DNA from: Cohnella zeiphila
Lineage (GTDB): Bacteria; Bacillota; Bacilli; Paenibacillales; Paenibacillaceae
Direction: 5' to 3'
DNA: 64,000 bases
NCBI RefSeq assembly: GCF_014212055.1
Contig: NZ_JACJVO010000040.1
Coordinates: 41,826 to 105,825 of the forward strand
In this document: positions 23,062-32,675 of the stretch, in pieces
Numbering within the stretch: the stretch's first letter is position 1
How the letters are laid out: the number at the start of each line of letters is the position of its first letter
Position numbers and translations under genes: made by a program
The notes under the pieces: model-generated
Seen by the model: only the letters and a program-made list of their open reading frames with translations
Database searches by the model: none
Told to the model about the DNA's origin: nothing

Positions 23062-24450
23062 CTAAAAGTTAAAGTAAAGGAACGTGCTGATCCGGTTCAG
23101 GTAGAGCAGCGACACGACGAACAGCACCGCGATGCCGAGCGCCGTCTTCCATCCGGGCTTGAAAGTCGTCTCGAGCTCGGACGAATTCCGGAAGATCAGC
23201 ACGAACGGCAGGAAGACGACGATGAGCAGGATCGGCGCCCAATGGGCGCTGAGCAGGCCGATGCCGATCCCGTTCATGCCGACCATGCCCTTGAGCAGAC
23301 GGAACGCTTGCTTCCAATCCTCCGCCCGGAAGAACACCCAGGTAAAGTTGATGAACAGAAACGTCAGCAGCCAGGCCAGCCAGGTCGGCAGCGGACGGCC
23401 GCGGCGGGTCCAGACGCGCTGGATCGCTTGTCCGACGCCGTGCAGGGCGCCCCAGAGAATAAACGTCCATCCGGCGCCGTGCCAGAGGCCGCCGAGCAGG
23501 AACGTAATGATCAGGTTGCGGTTGGCGATGGCGAAGCCGCGGCGGTTGCCTCCCAGCGGTATGTAGATATAATCCCGCAGGAAACGGCTGAGCGTCATGT
23601 GCCAGCGCCTCCAGAAGTCGGTGATGCTGACGGCTTTGTAAGGCGAGTTGAAGTTTTGCGGCAGGCGGATGTTGAACAGTAGCGCGATGCCGATCGCCAT
23701 GTCCGTGTAGCCGCTGAAGTCGAAATAAAGCTGGAACGTATACGACAGGGCGGCGATCCACGAGTCGGTGAATTCGGTCGCTTTGGCGAAGCCGCTGTTG
23801 GCGTACAAGGCGAACGTGTCGGCGATGACGACCTTTTTGAACAGGCCGATACAGAAGACGAAAATGCCCTTGGCCGCGTTCGGCCAGTTCCATACCTTGT
23901 TGCGCTTGCGGTCGAACTGCGGCATCATCTCGCTGTGGTGCAGGATCGGGCCGGCGATCAGATGCGGAAAGAACGTGACGAACAACGTATAGCTGATAAA
24001 ATTGAACTCCTTCGCCTTGCCTTTATAGGCGTCGACGAGGAAGGCGATTTGCGTGAACGTGAAGAAGCTGATCCCAAGCGGAAGAACGACCTGCAGCGCC
24101 GTATAGGTATGTCCGGTCACATCTCCCAAGTTTTGCAAGAAAAAGTTTGCGTATTTATAGTAGCCCAGCAGCAGCAGATCGACGGCCAATCCCCCGATCA
24201 GCACTGCCCGACGCGCCCCTGTGCCTCGGGAAGACCAGGCGGCGAGCCACCGGCCGATGAAGTAGTTGAATACGATGGAGCCGAGGATAAGCGGAACGTA
24301 CCTGACGTTCCAATAGCCGTAGAAAAATAGCGATGCGAGCGCCAACCACGTCTTGGAGGCGACTGTCCAGCGGAACCGGTTAAGCAGGAAGTACACGATC
24401 GCCGTCGCCGGCAAGAACACGAAGATGAAAGGGTACGAATTGAATAACAT
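23062..24450 (-). CDS. MBOAT family O-acyltransferase (AlgI/DltB-like)
   Basis: 462 residues with about eleven membrane helices. The N terminus MLFNSYPFIFVFLPA, the segment LIAGPILHHSEM and the putative active-site His (about 324) in LLGGLWHGAGW are the AlgI/DltB hallmarks. It moves acyl groups across the membrane for O-acylation of an exopolysaccharide, teichoic acid or peptidoglycan. The SGNH partner follows in the same operon. ATG 24450 follows AGAGGG. There are no dltA/dltC genes here, so D-alanylation is not indicated; O-acetylation is more likely (inference). Confidence 0.92.
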   Translation of the reverse strand: MLFNSYPFIFVFLPATAIVYFLLNRFRWTVASKTWLALASLFFYGYWNVRYVPLILGSIVFNYFIGRWLAAWSSRGTGARRAVLIGGLAVDLLLLGYYKYANFFLQNLGDVTGHTYTALQVVLPLGISFFTFTQIAFLVDAYKGKAKEFNFISYTLFVTFFPHLIAGPILHHSEMMPQFDRKRNKVWNWPNAAKGIFVFCIGLFKKVVIADTFALYANSGFAKATEFTDSWIAALSYTFQLYFDFSGYTDMAIGIALLFNIRLPQNFNSPYKAVSITDFWRRWHMTLSRFLRDYIYIPLGGNRRGFAIANRNLIITFLLGGLWHGAGWTFILWGALHGVGQAIQRVWTRRGRPLPTWLAWLLTFLFINFTWVFFRAEDWKQAFRLLKGMVGMNGIGIGLLSAHWAPILLIVVFLPFVLIFRNSSELETTFKPGWKTALGIAVLFVVSLLYLNRISTFLYFNF

Positions 24451-24506
24451 GATTTCCCTCTTTCTGTTCGGATAGACGATAACGATTAGAAAATGCCGCT
24501 TTTCCC

Positions 24507-24512
24507 ATTATA
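24507..24512 (-). promoter_or_regulatory. Candidate -10 of the MBOAT operon
   Basis: TATAAT on the minus strand in an AT-rich upstream region, about 57 bp before the start. I do not find a well-spaced -35. Confidence 0.4.
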
Positions 24513-24599
24513 AAAGAACTTTCGACAATCAAGGCTTAATTTTATCATAAAAATAACGACAGATTGAGGAAAAAGGTTACAAACCGCGAAATTTGACCG

Positions 24600-24633
24600 A
24601 AAAAAAGCACCGGAACGAGCGTTCGCGGTGCTT
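24600..24633 (-). terminator. Intrinsic terminator after the LTA-synthase-like gene
   Basis: On the minus strand AAGCACCG/CGGTGCTT forms the stem, ending in seven T (plus-strand A at 24600-24606). Confidence 0.85.
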
Positions 24634-24657
24634 GAACCGGGCGATCGGGCGCCCGTC

Positions 24658-26622
24658 TTAAAGCTTCGGTACCAAATCGTGCTCGACGACCAGATCGGAT
24701 ATTTCCAGTTCCTTCTTCGCCGCTTCCGCGCCGGCGGTGCAGGCCGAGATATCGGTTTTCTCGCCGCTAGGCATCGCGTAGCAGCTTCCGTTCTGGACAA
24801 GGCCGTCATTGGACGGGACGTAATAGACCGAATTGTCGGTGTATCCGCCGTTGCGGAACACGACCGGAGCCTGAGCGTCGGATACCATGCTCACGCCCAT
24901 CATCTTGTTGTCTCCCACCGGAACGCCCAAGAGCTGAAGGACGGTCGGCGCCGTGTCGATCTGGCCGACGGCTTTGTCGTTGACGCCGGCATGCTCGTCG
25001 TTCGGGAAGTGGATGAAATACGGCACCTTCCGGACGATGGCGTCCTGCTGCTGCGCGGTCAACGGGTGGCCGTAAAATTTCTCGTACGTGCTCATATCGT
25101 AAAGCGAGTTGTCATGGTCGCCGTAGAACATCAGGATCGTGTCGTCCCACAGTCCCGCGTCCTTCAGTTCCTGGACCAGTTCTCCGACCGCGGCGTCTAC
25201 GTAATGGGCCGCTTCGAGATAATTGCCGAACGTCGTTCCCTTGAAGTCGCCCGAATCGAACTGGGTGACCGAAGGCGGAAGATCGAACGGATGATGGCTG
25301 GAGATCGTGATCGCCATCGCGTAGAACGGGGATTTGCCCCGCTCCTTCAGCTGGTCGACGGTCTGACGGAAGAACGATTTGTCTCCGATCGACCAACCGA
25401 GCGGCTCGTCGTTCGTAAAATCGTTAATGGTATAAAATTTATTGTATTCCATATCGCGATACATGTTCGTCCGGTTCCAGAAGCTTCCGTCGTAGGCGTG
25501 GTGCACGGTCGTGTCATAGCCTTCGCCGTTCAGGATCGTCGGCGTGCAATCGAACTTGTGGTCCGCGAACCGGATGAAGACGGATCCGGTCGGCATCGGG
25601 TGCATCGAACAGCTGGTCAGGAAGTCGGCGTCCGAAGTTCTCCCTTGCGACGTCATATGGTAGAAGTTCGGGAAATAAAGGCTCTGGCCGATCAGTTTGT
25701 TCAGGTTCGGCGTAATCTCCTGGCCGTTCCACGATTGGTTCAGCAAGAACTCCTGGAACGCTTCGGCCTGGATGATCAGCACGTTCTTGCCTTTGTAGGC
25801 GCCGAACATCGGTTCGGTCTCGGCCTGCTTCTGCAGCTTGGCGCGCTCGTCGAACCAGTTCGAGGCTTCCTGGATCTGCTGCCCGGAAGGCCCTCCGCCG
25901 AACCAATGCTCCTTCGCGTAACGGTACGTGTCGTAGCCGTGAAAGCCGAACAGCCCGGTAACGTTATAGATCGGGATGTTCCACCAGTTGCCGACGAACA
26001 GTCCGGTTGCCCAGCCGTTTTTCTGCTGATTGACGGGCACCGCGATCATGTAGATGCCGGCGACCAGCAAGGCGGCTCCCAGCGCCAGGCGAACAAGGAA
26101 GGAGGCGCGCGTCGCCCGGCGATATGTCGGATAAGCATCACGATTCCGCTGCCTGCGGCCGTGGTACCAGCAGGACCAGACGGCGAGCGCGGCGGCGATC
26201 GGCAAGTCGGCGAACAGAATCCAGTCGCCGGGGTGGATCAGCGTATGAATGCTGTCCGTCAATTCCCCGACCTGGCCGGCCTGCATGAGCACCGGCACGG
26301 AGATGAAGTCCTTGAAATAGCGGAAGTAGACCAAATCCGCGAACGTGCTGACCGACAGCAGCAGGTCCAGCACCGCGAGCACGACGGCGCGCGTGCGGCG
26401 GCCGAGCCAAACGGTCCAGAACGTGGCGAGCACCATCGCGCCGAGATTCACTTCCCACTTCCAATGGTTCATGCCGCCGACATTGAGCTGCCCGTCCAGC
26501 CAATTCAGCTTGTAAAGCATGGAGACGATGAGCAGCATGGCTCCCCAATAAGGCCAATAACGTATTCCGTGAAAAGAGAGCCGGACGCCTTTGCGGGCGG
26601 CGGTCTGCAACTGAGACATCAT
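24658..26622 (-). CDS. LTA synthase family protein (membrane sulfatase-fold phosphoglycerol transferase)
   Basis: 654 residues: five N-terminal membrane helices (to about residue 195), then an extracellular alkaline-phosphatase-like domain. The metal-binding Glu 287 (VLIIQAEAFQ) and catalytic Thr 329 (SQGRTSDADF) match LtaS, as do HHPFDLPPSV and FYGDHDNSLY. LtaS builds lipoteichoic acid from phosphatidylglycerol; primases and paralogues share the fold, so the exact role is open. ATG 26622 (or 26619); a weak AAAGGATG lies upstream. It lies upstream of the MBOAT/SGNH genes but behind its own terminator. Confidence 0.92.
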   Translation of the reverse strand: MMSQLQTAARKGVRLSFHGIRYWPYWGAMLLIVSMLYKLNWLDGQLNVGGMNHWKWEVNLGAMVLATFWTVWLGRRTRAVVLAVLDLLLSVSTFADLVYFRYFKDFISVPVLMQAGQVGELTDSIHTLIHPGDWILFADLPIAAALAVWSCWYHGRRQRNRDAYPTYRRATRASFLVRLALGAALLVAGIYMIAVPVNQQKNGWATGLFVGNWWNIPIYNVTGLFGFHGYDTYRYAKEHWFGGGPSGQQIQEASNWFDERAKLQKQAETEPMFGAYKGKNVLIIQAEAFQEFLLNQSWNGQEITPNLNKLIGQSLYFPNFYHMTSQGRTSDADFLTSCSMHPMPTGSVFIRFADHKFDCTPTILNGEGYDTTVHHAYDGSFWNRTNMYRDMEYNKFYTINDFTNDEPLGWSIGDKSFFRQTVDQLKERGKSPFYAMAITISSHHPFDLPPSVTQFDSGDFKGTTFGNYLEAAHYVDAAVGELVQELKDAGLWDDTILMFYGDHDNSLYDMSTYEKFYGHPLTAQQQDAIVRKVPYFIHFPNDEHAGVNDKAVGQIDTAPTVLQLLGVPVGDNKMMGVSMVSDAQAPVVFRNGGYTDNSVYYVPSNDGLVQNGSCYAMPSGEKTDISACTAGAEAAKKELEISDLVVEHDLVPKL

Positions 26623-27066
26623 GGATGAAGACGCATCCTTTCGCGTGTTTGTTTGGCAGCGCGGCGAGAGCCGGCTGCTCTTCCCGCGATCGCCGCGCGC
26701 GCTCCCGCAGTTGGCGCGCCGCCGGCATGAATCGGAGAAGGAAGGGGACCTGAAAACGCTTTTTGTAATCGTTCTGTAAACATCAGATAGTATAGCGCGA
26801 ACGGCCCGGCGAATTCAAACCGCGTAAAGGGGAGGAAAACCCGCCTCGAGAGGGGATGACCGTCGCGGGTCGGCTTATTTGGGACGATTGCCCGGGAAAT
26901 GAGCCGATCCGGGGAACGTTGGGGCATGGAAGCGGTACGTTGGACCGGGGACCGTCGCCCCGGCCGAGGAAGCGGAAGCTCCGTTCGTTCGTTGGAACGG
27001 CTCATTTGAATCCGTTACAATAGAGAGGATCATGACCGCGCAAAGCGGCATAGGGGAGGAATAACG
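26623..27066. other. Divergent intergenic region
   Basis: No gene is supported. It contains an AT-rich patch near 26760-26800 that probably carries the LTA-synthase-like promoter, and a 10-bp inverted repeat AAATGAGCCG (26897-26906) / CGGCTCATTT (26998-27007) with further GC-rich hairpins between. The O-methyltransferase promoter overlaps the right arm. Confidence 0.5.
26992..27021 (+). promoter_or_regulatory. Promoter of the O-methyltransferase gene
   Basis: TTGGAA at 26992-26997, 18-bp spacer, TACAAT at 27016-27021. Confidence 0.55.
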
Positions 27067-27714
27067 GTGGACGCGAACATAGGGACGGGACCTGAGGCTT
27101 ATTTCGATTCGCTGTTCGAGACGGACCCGGCATGGGAACGGATCTCGGCCGCGATTCGGGAACGGGACATGCCGGACATCTCGGTGGAGCGAGGCTACGG
27201 GCGGCTGCTGACGATGCTGGTGGCGGCGACCGGCGCGCGCGCGGTGCTGGAGATCGGCGCGCTGGCCGGCTACAGCGGCATTTGTTTATCGAGGGGGCTC
27301 CCGCCCGGCGAGGGCATGCTGACTTCGCTGGAGCTGAAGGCGGAGTACGCGGAGCTGGCCTCGGCCCAGCTTCGCGAGGAAGGCTTCGGCGATCGCAGCG
27401 AGATGATCGTCGGCCCCGCCGCGGACAGTCTGGCCCGGCTGGAGCGGGAGGGGCGGCGGTTTGATTTTTTCTTCATCGACGCGGATAAGGAAGGCTACCC
27501 TCTCTACCTGGAGTACGCGATCCGCCTGGCGAACCCGCGGGCGGTCATCGCCGCCGACAACACGCTGCTGCGCGGCCGGACGCTGAACGCGGAGAAGATG
27601 GGGCCGGCGGTGCAGGCGGTGCGCGACTTCAACCGCACGATCGCCCGCGATCCGCGGCTGACCGGCGCGCATCTGCCCGCGTACGACGGCCTGGCGCTGG
27701 CGATGATCAAGTAG
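27067..27714 (+). CDS. SAM-dependent O-methyltransferase (COMT/YrrM type)
   Basis: 215 residues. SAM-binding motif I is VLEIGALAGYSGICLS; then LELKAEYAELA, the metal-linked FFFIDADKEGYPLY and VIAADNTLLRG, all typical of the cation-dependent catechol-type O-methyltransferases. The substrate is unknown. GTG 27067 follows GGGGAGGA. It converges with the MFS gene; only 9 bp separate the two stops. Confidence 0.9.
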   Translation: MDANIGTGPEAYFDSLFETDPAWERISAAIRERDMPDISVERGYGRLLTMLVAATGARAVLEIGALAGYSGICLSRGLPPGEGMLTSLELKAEYAELASAQLREEGFGDRSEMIVGPAADSLARLEREGRRFDFFFIDADKEGYPLYLEYAIRLANPRAVIAADNTLLRGRTLNAEKMGPAVQAVRDFNRTIARDPRLTGAHLPAYDGLALAMIK

Positions 27715-27723
27715 CACGAGCCA

Positions 27724-28935
27724 TCATCGGCCGGCCGCGCGGGCGCCTCGGCGCTGCAGCAGAGCGTAGGCCCATACCGAAGTGGCCAGCAGGAACGCGG
27801 CCGAGACGAGGAACAGGCCCTGAATGCCGATGAAGCCGGACAGGGCGCCGCCGACGACGGGGCCAATCATGTTGCCGAGCGCCAGGAAGCTGCTGTTGAA
27901 GCCGAACGCCCGGCTCTCGCGCCCGTCCGGCGTGAAGCGGCGGATGAGCGAGTTGACCGTCGGGATGAGGCCTCCGACGAAGCAGCCGAGCAGGAAGCGG
28001 CAGACGAGCAGCTGCGGCACGCTGCCGACGAACGCCTGCGGAACGAACATGACGCCGGCGCCGATCAGCGAGACGATCAGAATGCGGGTCGAGCCGATTC
28101 GATCGCTGAGCCGGCCGAGGATCGGCGCGGACACCATGTTGGAGAAGCCGGTCACCGAGCCGACGAACCCGGCCCAGAAGGCCAGGTTCTCGGGCGTTCC
28201 GTGCAACTCCTTTACATAGAGCGGCATGAGCGCCATCGGGCTGAGCATCGCGAACTGGATCAGGAACGTGACCGAGAACAGGGCGGGAAGCTGAGGAATC
28301 CGCACCAGCTCGCGGAACCCTTTGATCATGCTTGCCTGGGGCCGCCGGGCCGCCGCTTCCCGGTCGAACGATTCCTTGACCATGATCCAGCTCAGCGTCG
28401 ACGCGACGAACAGCAGCGATCCGGTAATATAGAAGATCGGCCGGAAGCCGAACGTGTCGGCCATGACGCCGCCGATCAGCGGCCCGAGGATCGTTCCGGC
28501 CGTTCCGCCGGACTGCAGCGTGCCCATCGCGAAGCCCATCTTCTCCTTCGGCGTCGTCGCCGAGACGAGCGAGACCGCAGCCGGCGAGAAGCCGGAGATG
28601 ACGCCGTTCATCATGCGCAGCAGAAGAAGCTGCCAGGGGGCGGTTGCGAAACCCATGAGCATGATGACCAGCGACATGCCGAAGCCCGATCGCAGCAGCA
28701 TCATTTTCCGTCCGTAGCGGTCCGACAGCTTGCCCCACAACGGCTGGAAGAAGAACGAGGTCACGAAGTTCGCCGCGAAAATAAAGCCCGCCCAAACGCC
28801 GATCTCGTGATCTCCGGTTACGCCCAGGTCCTGCTGCAAGTAGAGCGACAGAAACGGCGTGATCATGGTCATGCCCGCCATGACTAGAAAGTTGCCGAAC
28901 CAGAGCACGGCCAGGTTCACTTTCCAACGTTCCAT
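27724..28935 (-). CDS. MFS multidrug efflux transporter (DHA1 type)
   Basis: 403 residues with twelve predicted helices. The loop 2-3 signature GKLSDRYGRKMMLL, the motif C-type FAMGTLQSGGTAGTILGPLIGG and a second DRIGSTRIL loop show a DHA1-family drug:H+ antiporter of the Bmr/Blt kind. I choose ATG 28935, 6 bp after AAGGTG; the GTG at 28944 would overlap that site. The substrate is unknown and no regulator is adjacent. Confidence 0.9.
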   Translation of the reverse strand: MERWKVNLAVLWFGNFLVMAGMTMITPFLSLYLQQDLGVTGDHEIGVWAGFIFAANFVTSFFFQPLWGKLSDRYGRKMMLLRSGFGMSLVIMLMGFATAPWQLLLLRMMNGVISGFSPAAVSLVSATTPKEKMGFAMGTLQSGGTAGTILGPLIGGVMADTFGFRPIFYITGSLLFVASTLSWIMVKESFDREAAARRPQASMIKGFRELVRIPQLPALFSVTFLIQFAMLSPMALMPLYVKELHGTPENLAFWAGFVGSVTGFSNMVSAPILGRLSDRIGSTRILIVSLIGAGVMFVPQAFVGSVPQLLVCRFLLGCFVGGLIPTVNSLIRRFTPDGRESRAFGFNSSFLALGNMIGPVVGGALSGFIGIQGLFLVSAAFLLATSVWAYALLQRRGARAAGR

Positions 28936-29061
28936 GTCTATCACCTTCTCTTACTAGTTAAACAATCACGGGATTCAGTATAGCACAACCGGAGAGCGCT
29001 GAACGCGCATGTTCACTCTTTCATTGTCATACGATTGTCATACTCCCTTGACGGAGGCAGG

Positions 29062-29090
29062 TTGTGAGTCCCTCCCAAAAGGGGCATAAT
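29062..29090 (+). promoter_or_regulatory. Promoter of the heme operon
   Basis: TTGTGA at 29062-29067, 17-bp spacer, CATAAT at 29085-29090, about 48 bp before hemE. Confidence 0.6.
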
Positions 29091-29138
29091 GGATTAAAAT
29101 AAAGATTCCATATCAAGCCAAGAAGGGGCAGAAGACGA

Positions 29139-30188
29139 ATGAATGACCGATTCCTGCGCGCCTGCCGCCGGGAACCCGTCGATCGGGTGCCGGTGTGGTA
29201 CATGCGGCAAGCCGGACGGTACGACCCCGATTACCGGAAAATCAAAGAGAAGTATTCGCTGCTGGAGATTTGCCGGCAGCCCGAGCTGGCCGTCGAAGTG
29301 ACGATGATGCCGGTTCGCAAGCTCGGCGTCGATGCCGCGATTCTGTACTCGGACATTATGAATCCCGTCGCTTCCATCGGCATCGACTTCGACATCGTCA
29401 AGGACGTCGGCCCGGTCATTCACAATCCGTTGCGCAATGCGGCGGACGTCGACCGGCTGCGGCCGATCGACGTAGAAGGGGATCTTCCCCACATTCTCGA
29501 GACGATCCGCCTCCTGCGCAAGGAGCTGGACGTGCCGCTGATCACGTTCGGAGGCGCGCCGTTTACGCTGGCGAGCTACCTGATCGAAGGACGGCCGTCG
29601 AAGTCGTACATCCGCACGAAAGAGCTGATGTACGCCGAACCGGACGTCTGGCATCGGCTGATGGGCAAGCTGGCCGACATGGCGGCCGCTTATTTGCGCG
29701 CCCACGCAGAGGCCGGGGCGCAGGCGGTTCAGCTGTTCGACAGCTGGGTCGGATCGCTGGCGCCGCATGATTTCGAGCAGTTCGTGCTGCCTCACGTGCG
29801 GAGCATCTTCGCTCAGTTGAAGGATGTTGCGATTCCGAAAATCTATTACCCCGGCGTCAGCTCGGGCGAGCTGCTGCCGCTGACCGTCGATCTCGAAGCG
29901 GACGTTATCGGGCTCGATTGGCGCGTGCCGATCGCCGAAGGACGCCGCCGCACGGGCGGCCGCTTCGCGGTGCAAGGGAACCTCGATCCTTACGTGCTGA
30001 CGGCCCCGGCGGCCGTTATCCGGGAGGAGGCGCGGCGCATTCTGGACGAGGGGATGCGGGAGCCGGGCTTTATTTTCAACCTCGGACACGGATTGTTCCC
30101 CGAAGCTTCCTTGGACAAGCTGCGCGAGCTGACGGAGTTTATCCATTCCTATTCCGAGAAGCGATTGAGAGAAGGGGTGACGCCATGA
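29139..30188 (+). CDS. hemE: Uroporphyrinogen decarboxylase
   Basis: 349 residues. Decarboxylates uroporphyrinogen III to coproporphyrinogen III. The signature PVWYMRQAGRYDPDYR at residues 10-25, ILYSDIMNP, FGGAPFTLASYLIEG, the substrate Tyr/Ser region and GLDWRVPI and NLGHGLFPE are all present. ATG 29139 follows AAGAAGGGG. It is the first gene of hemE-hemH-hemY, the usual Bacillales order; its stop overlaps the hemH start. Confidence 0.97.
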   Translation: MNDRFLRACRREPVDRVPVWYMRQAGRYDPDYRKIKEKYSLLEICRQPELAVEVTMMPVRKLGVDAAILYSDIMNPVASIGIDFDIVKDVGPVIHNPLRNAADVDRLRPIDVEGDLPHILETIRLLRKELDVPLITFGGAPFTLASYLIEGRPSKSYIRTKELMYAEPDVWHRLMGKLADMAAAYLRAHAEAGAQAVQLFDSWVGSLAPHDFEQFVLPHVRSIFAQLKDVAIPKIYYPGVSSGELLPLTVDLEADVIGLDWRVPIAEGRRRTGGRFAVQGNLDPYVLTAPAAVIREEARRILDEGMREPGFIFNLGHGLFPEASLDKLRELTEFIHSYSEKRLREGVTP

Positions 30189-31135
30189 GCGCGAATCCGA
30201 TCGGCGTGCTGGTGATGTCCTACGGAACGCCCGAAAGTCTGGAAGGCGTCGAAGCCTATTATACGCATATTCGCCGGGGGCATCCCCCGACCGCGGAGCA
30301 GCTCGAAGATTTGACGTCGCGCTACCGGTCGATCGTCGGCGGGGTTTTCCCGCTGCGCGAGAATACGAACCGGCAGGTGGCGGCGCTGCAGCGGACGCTG
30401 GACGAACTTGCGGGCGCCGGCACCTATCGCTGCTACCAAGGGCTGAGGCACGCGTCCCCGTTCATAGAAGACGGCGTCGCCTCGATGGCGGCGGACGGCA
30501 TTCGGGACGCGGTGGCGATCGTGCTGACGCCCCAGTATTCGTCGATGAGCGTCGGCGGCTACATGAAGCGCGCGAAGGAAGAAGCGGAGAAGCAGGGCAT
30601 TCGGATGGCGACGGTGGAGAGCTATCATCTTCATCCCGAGCTGATCTCCGCGCTCGAGAAGCGGGTCCGGAACGGCCTGGCGAAGTTCGACGGCGGCGAA
30701 GACGAGGCGCTGGTGCTGTTCAGCGCGCACAGCTTGCCGGCTCGCGTGGTGGAGATCGGGGATCCGTACCCCGAGCAGCTGCTCGAAACGTCGCGCGCGG
30801 TCGCGCAAGCGGCGGGCGTGGGAAGATGGAAGTTCACCTGGCAGAGCGCCGGGCAGACCGGACAGCCATGGCTCGGCCCGGACATTCTCGAGACGCTGGA
30901 TACGCTGGCCAAGGAAGGAACGCGGGCGGTGCTCGTGACGCCGGTCGGCTTCGTGTCGGACCACCTCGAGGTGCTGTACGACATCGATCTGGAAGCGCGC
31001 AAGTTCGCCGAAGAGCGCGGCATCCGGCTGGAACGGATCGAGATGCTGAACGACGATCCGCAGTATATGAAGGCATTGGCCGATTCGATTCTCGAAGCGG
31101 CCGAGACGATCGGGTCCGAAGCGACGGCAGGATAA
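30185..31135 (+). CDS. hemH: Ferrochelatase (coproporphyrin type)
   Basis: 316 residues. Family motifs: GVLVMSYGTPE, YTHIRRGHPPT, QGLRHASPFIED, catalytic His in LFSAHSLPARV, and FVSDHLEVLYDID. In Firmicutes this monofunctional soluble enzyme inserts iron into coproporphyrin III (also called CpfC) in the coproporphyrin-dependent heme route. ATG 30185 overlaps the hemE stop (ATGA). The pathway reading is from family knowledge, not tested here. Confidence 0.97.
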   Translation: MSANPIGVLVMSYGTPESLEGVEAYYTHIRRGHPPTAEQLEDLTSRYRSIVGGVFPLRENTNRQVAALQRTLDELAGAGTYRCYQGLRHASPFIEDGVASMAADGIRDAVAIVLTPQYSSMSVGGYMKRAKEEAEKQGIRMATVESYHLHPELISALEKRVRNGLAKFDGGEDEALVLFSAHSLPARVVEIGDPYPEQLLETSRAVAQAAGVGRWKFTWQSAGQTGQPWLGPDILETLDTLAKEGTRAVLVTPVGFVSDHLEVLYDIDLEARKFAEERGIRLERIEMLNDDPQYMKALADSILEAAETIGSEATAG

Positions 31136-31176
31136 TCGTGGAAAATCGTTTAACGGCATAAAAGGAGAGTGGCGTT

Positions 31177-32655
31177 ATGAGACGGGATGTCAAGCGGGTC
31201 GCGGTACTCGGCGGCGGCATCACCGGCCTGAGCGCCGCTTTTTATTTGAAGCGGCTCTCGAAGGAACGGGGAACGGATGTCGAGGTGACGGTGCTGGAAG
31301 CGTCCGGACGGCTCGGCGGCATGGTGAACACGCTGCGCAAGGAAGATTTCGTCATCGAGCGGGGGCCGGATTCGTTCCTCGGCCGGAAACTGCCGATGCT
31401 GCGGCTGGCGCGCGAGCTCGATCTGCTGGACGAGCTGGTCGGCACGAACCCGCAGGCGACGAAGACGTATATGGCGGCGGACGGACGGCTGCAGCCGATG
31501 CCGAAAGGAATGAACCTCGGTATCCCGAACGAGCTGGGCACGTTCGCGCGGAACAGCCTCGTATCGCCGCACGGCAAGCTGCGGGCGCTCGACGAGCTGC
31601 GGCTGCCGCCGAAGAAGGACGACGCCGACGAGTCGGTCGGCGCGTTCCTGGAGAGACGGCTCGGCCGGGAGATGGTCGAGCGGATCGGCGAGCCGCTGCT
31701 GGCCGGCATCCATGCCGGCAACCTATACAAGCTGAGCCTCAAAGCGGCGTTCCCGCAGTTCGCCGAGATGGAGCGCAAGTACGGCAGCGTCATCAAGGGA
31801 ATGATGGAAGCGCGGCGGCTGGCGCCGGCGGCGGGAGCGAAGGCGGCCGAAGCCCGCTCGGCCGCCGTGGGAGGGGCACCCGTTCCGCCGACGGCGTTCC
31901 TGACGTTCCGCCGCGGCCTCTCCACGCTGATCGAAGCGCTGGAAGAACGGCTGCGCGCCGAAGGCTGCGACATCCGCCTCGGCAGCGAAGTCGCGGCGAT
32001 TCGCCGCGCGGCTTCGGAGGCCGCAGCGGAGCCGAGTGCGCCGGCCTACCGCTTGGAGCTGAGCGGCGGCGAAACCTTGGAGGCGGACGCCGTGCTGCTG
32101 ACGCTGCCGGCTTACGTCTCGGAGAAGCTGCTGGCTCCGCACGTCGATGTCTCCGCGCTCGCCGCGATCGATTACGCCAGCGTCGCCAACGTCGTGTTCG
32201 CCTATGACGCCGAGGGCTTCAACCACAAGCTGGACGGCTCCGGCTTCCTCGTTCCGCACGGCCAGGGCTTTACCATTACGGCCAGCACCTGGACCTCGTC
32301 CAAATGGGGCCATACCGCGCCCGCCGGCAAGCGGCTCATCCGCTGCTACGTGGGCCACGCGGACGATTCTTCCGCCGTGGAGCTGTCCGACGAGGAGCTG
32401 ACGGCGGCGGTAAGCCGCGATCTCAGCAAGCTGATGGGACTGAACGCGAAGCCCCTGTTCGTCGAGATTACGCGGCTTCGCCGTTCCATGCCCCAATTCC
32501 CGGTCGGGCACGTGGAGCAGATCGCCGCGCTGCGCAAGAAATTGGCCGAACGGCTGCCCGGCGTCTACGCGACGGGGGCGTCGTTCGAAGGCGTCGGCCT
32601 TCCGGATTGCGTCGGCATGGCGAAGGAAGCGGCCGAGCGGATTCTCGGCGGTTGA
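31177..32655 (+). CDS. hemY: Protoporphyrinogen/coproporphyrinogen III oxidase
   Basis: 492 residues, FAD enzyme. The dinucleotide-binding start is VAVLGGGITGLSAAFYL with EASGRLGGMVNT; the C-terminal FAD segment YATGASFEGVGLPDCVG is typical. Middle LEERLRAEGCDIRLGSEV is conserved. In Gram-positive bacteria this oxidase acts on coproporphyrinogen III (CgoX). It ends the heme operon 41 bp after hemH, with AAAGGAG before ATG 31177. A terminator follows. Confidence 0.96.
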   Translation: MRRDVKRVAVLGGGITGLSAAFYLKRLSKERGTDVEVTVLEASGRLGGMVNTLRKEDFVIERGPDSFLGRKLPMLRLARELDLLDELVGTNPQATKTYMAADGRLQPMPKGMNLGIPNELGTFARNSLVSPHGKLRALDELRLPPKKDDADESVGAFLERRLGREMVERIGEPLLAGIHAGNLYKLSLKAAFPQFAEMERKYGSVIKGMMEARRLAPAAGAKAAEARSAAVGGAPVPPTAFLTFRRGLSTLIEALEERLRAEGCDIRLGSEVAAIRRAASEAAAEPSAPAYRLELSGGETLEADAVLLTLPAYVSEKLLAPHVDVSALAAIDYASVANVVFAYDAEGFNHKLDGSGFLVPHGQGFTITASTWTSSKWGHTAPAGKRLIRCYVGHADDSSAVELSDEELTAAVSRDLSKLMGLNAKPLFVEITRLRRSMPQFPVGHVEQIAALRKKLAERLPGVYATGASFEGVGLPDCVGMAKEAAERILGG

Positions 32656-32675
32656 TCCCCGGCCGTGAATGCGAA

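Noticed and set aside
24628..26628. 666-residue open frame opposite the LTA-synthase-like gene
   Set aside because: It is the antisense shadow of a well-supported gene with full LtaS motifs; it has no recognisable domain and reflects GC-rich codon bias.
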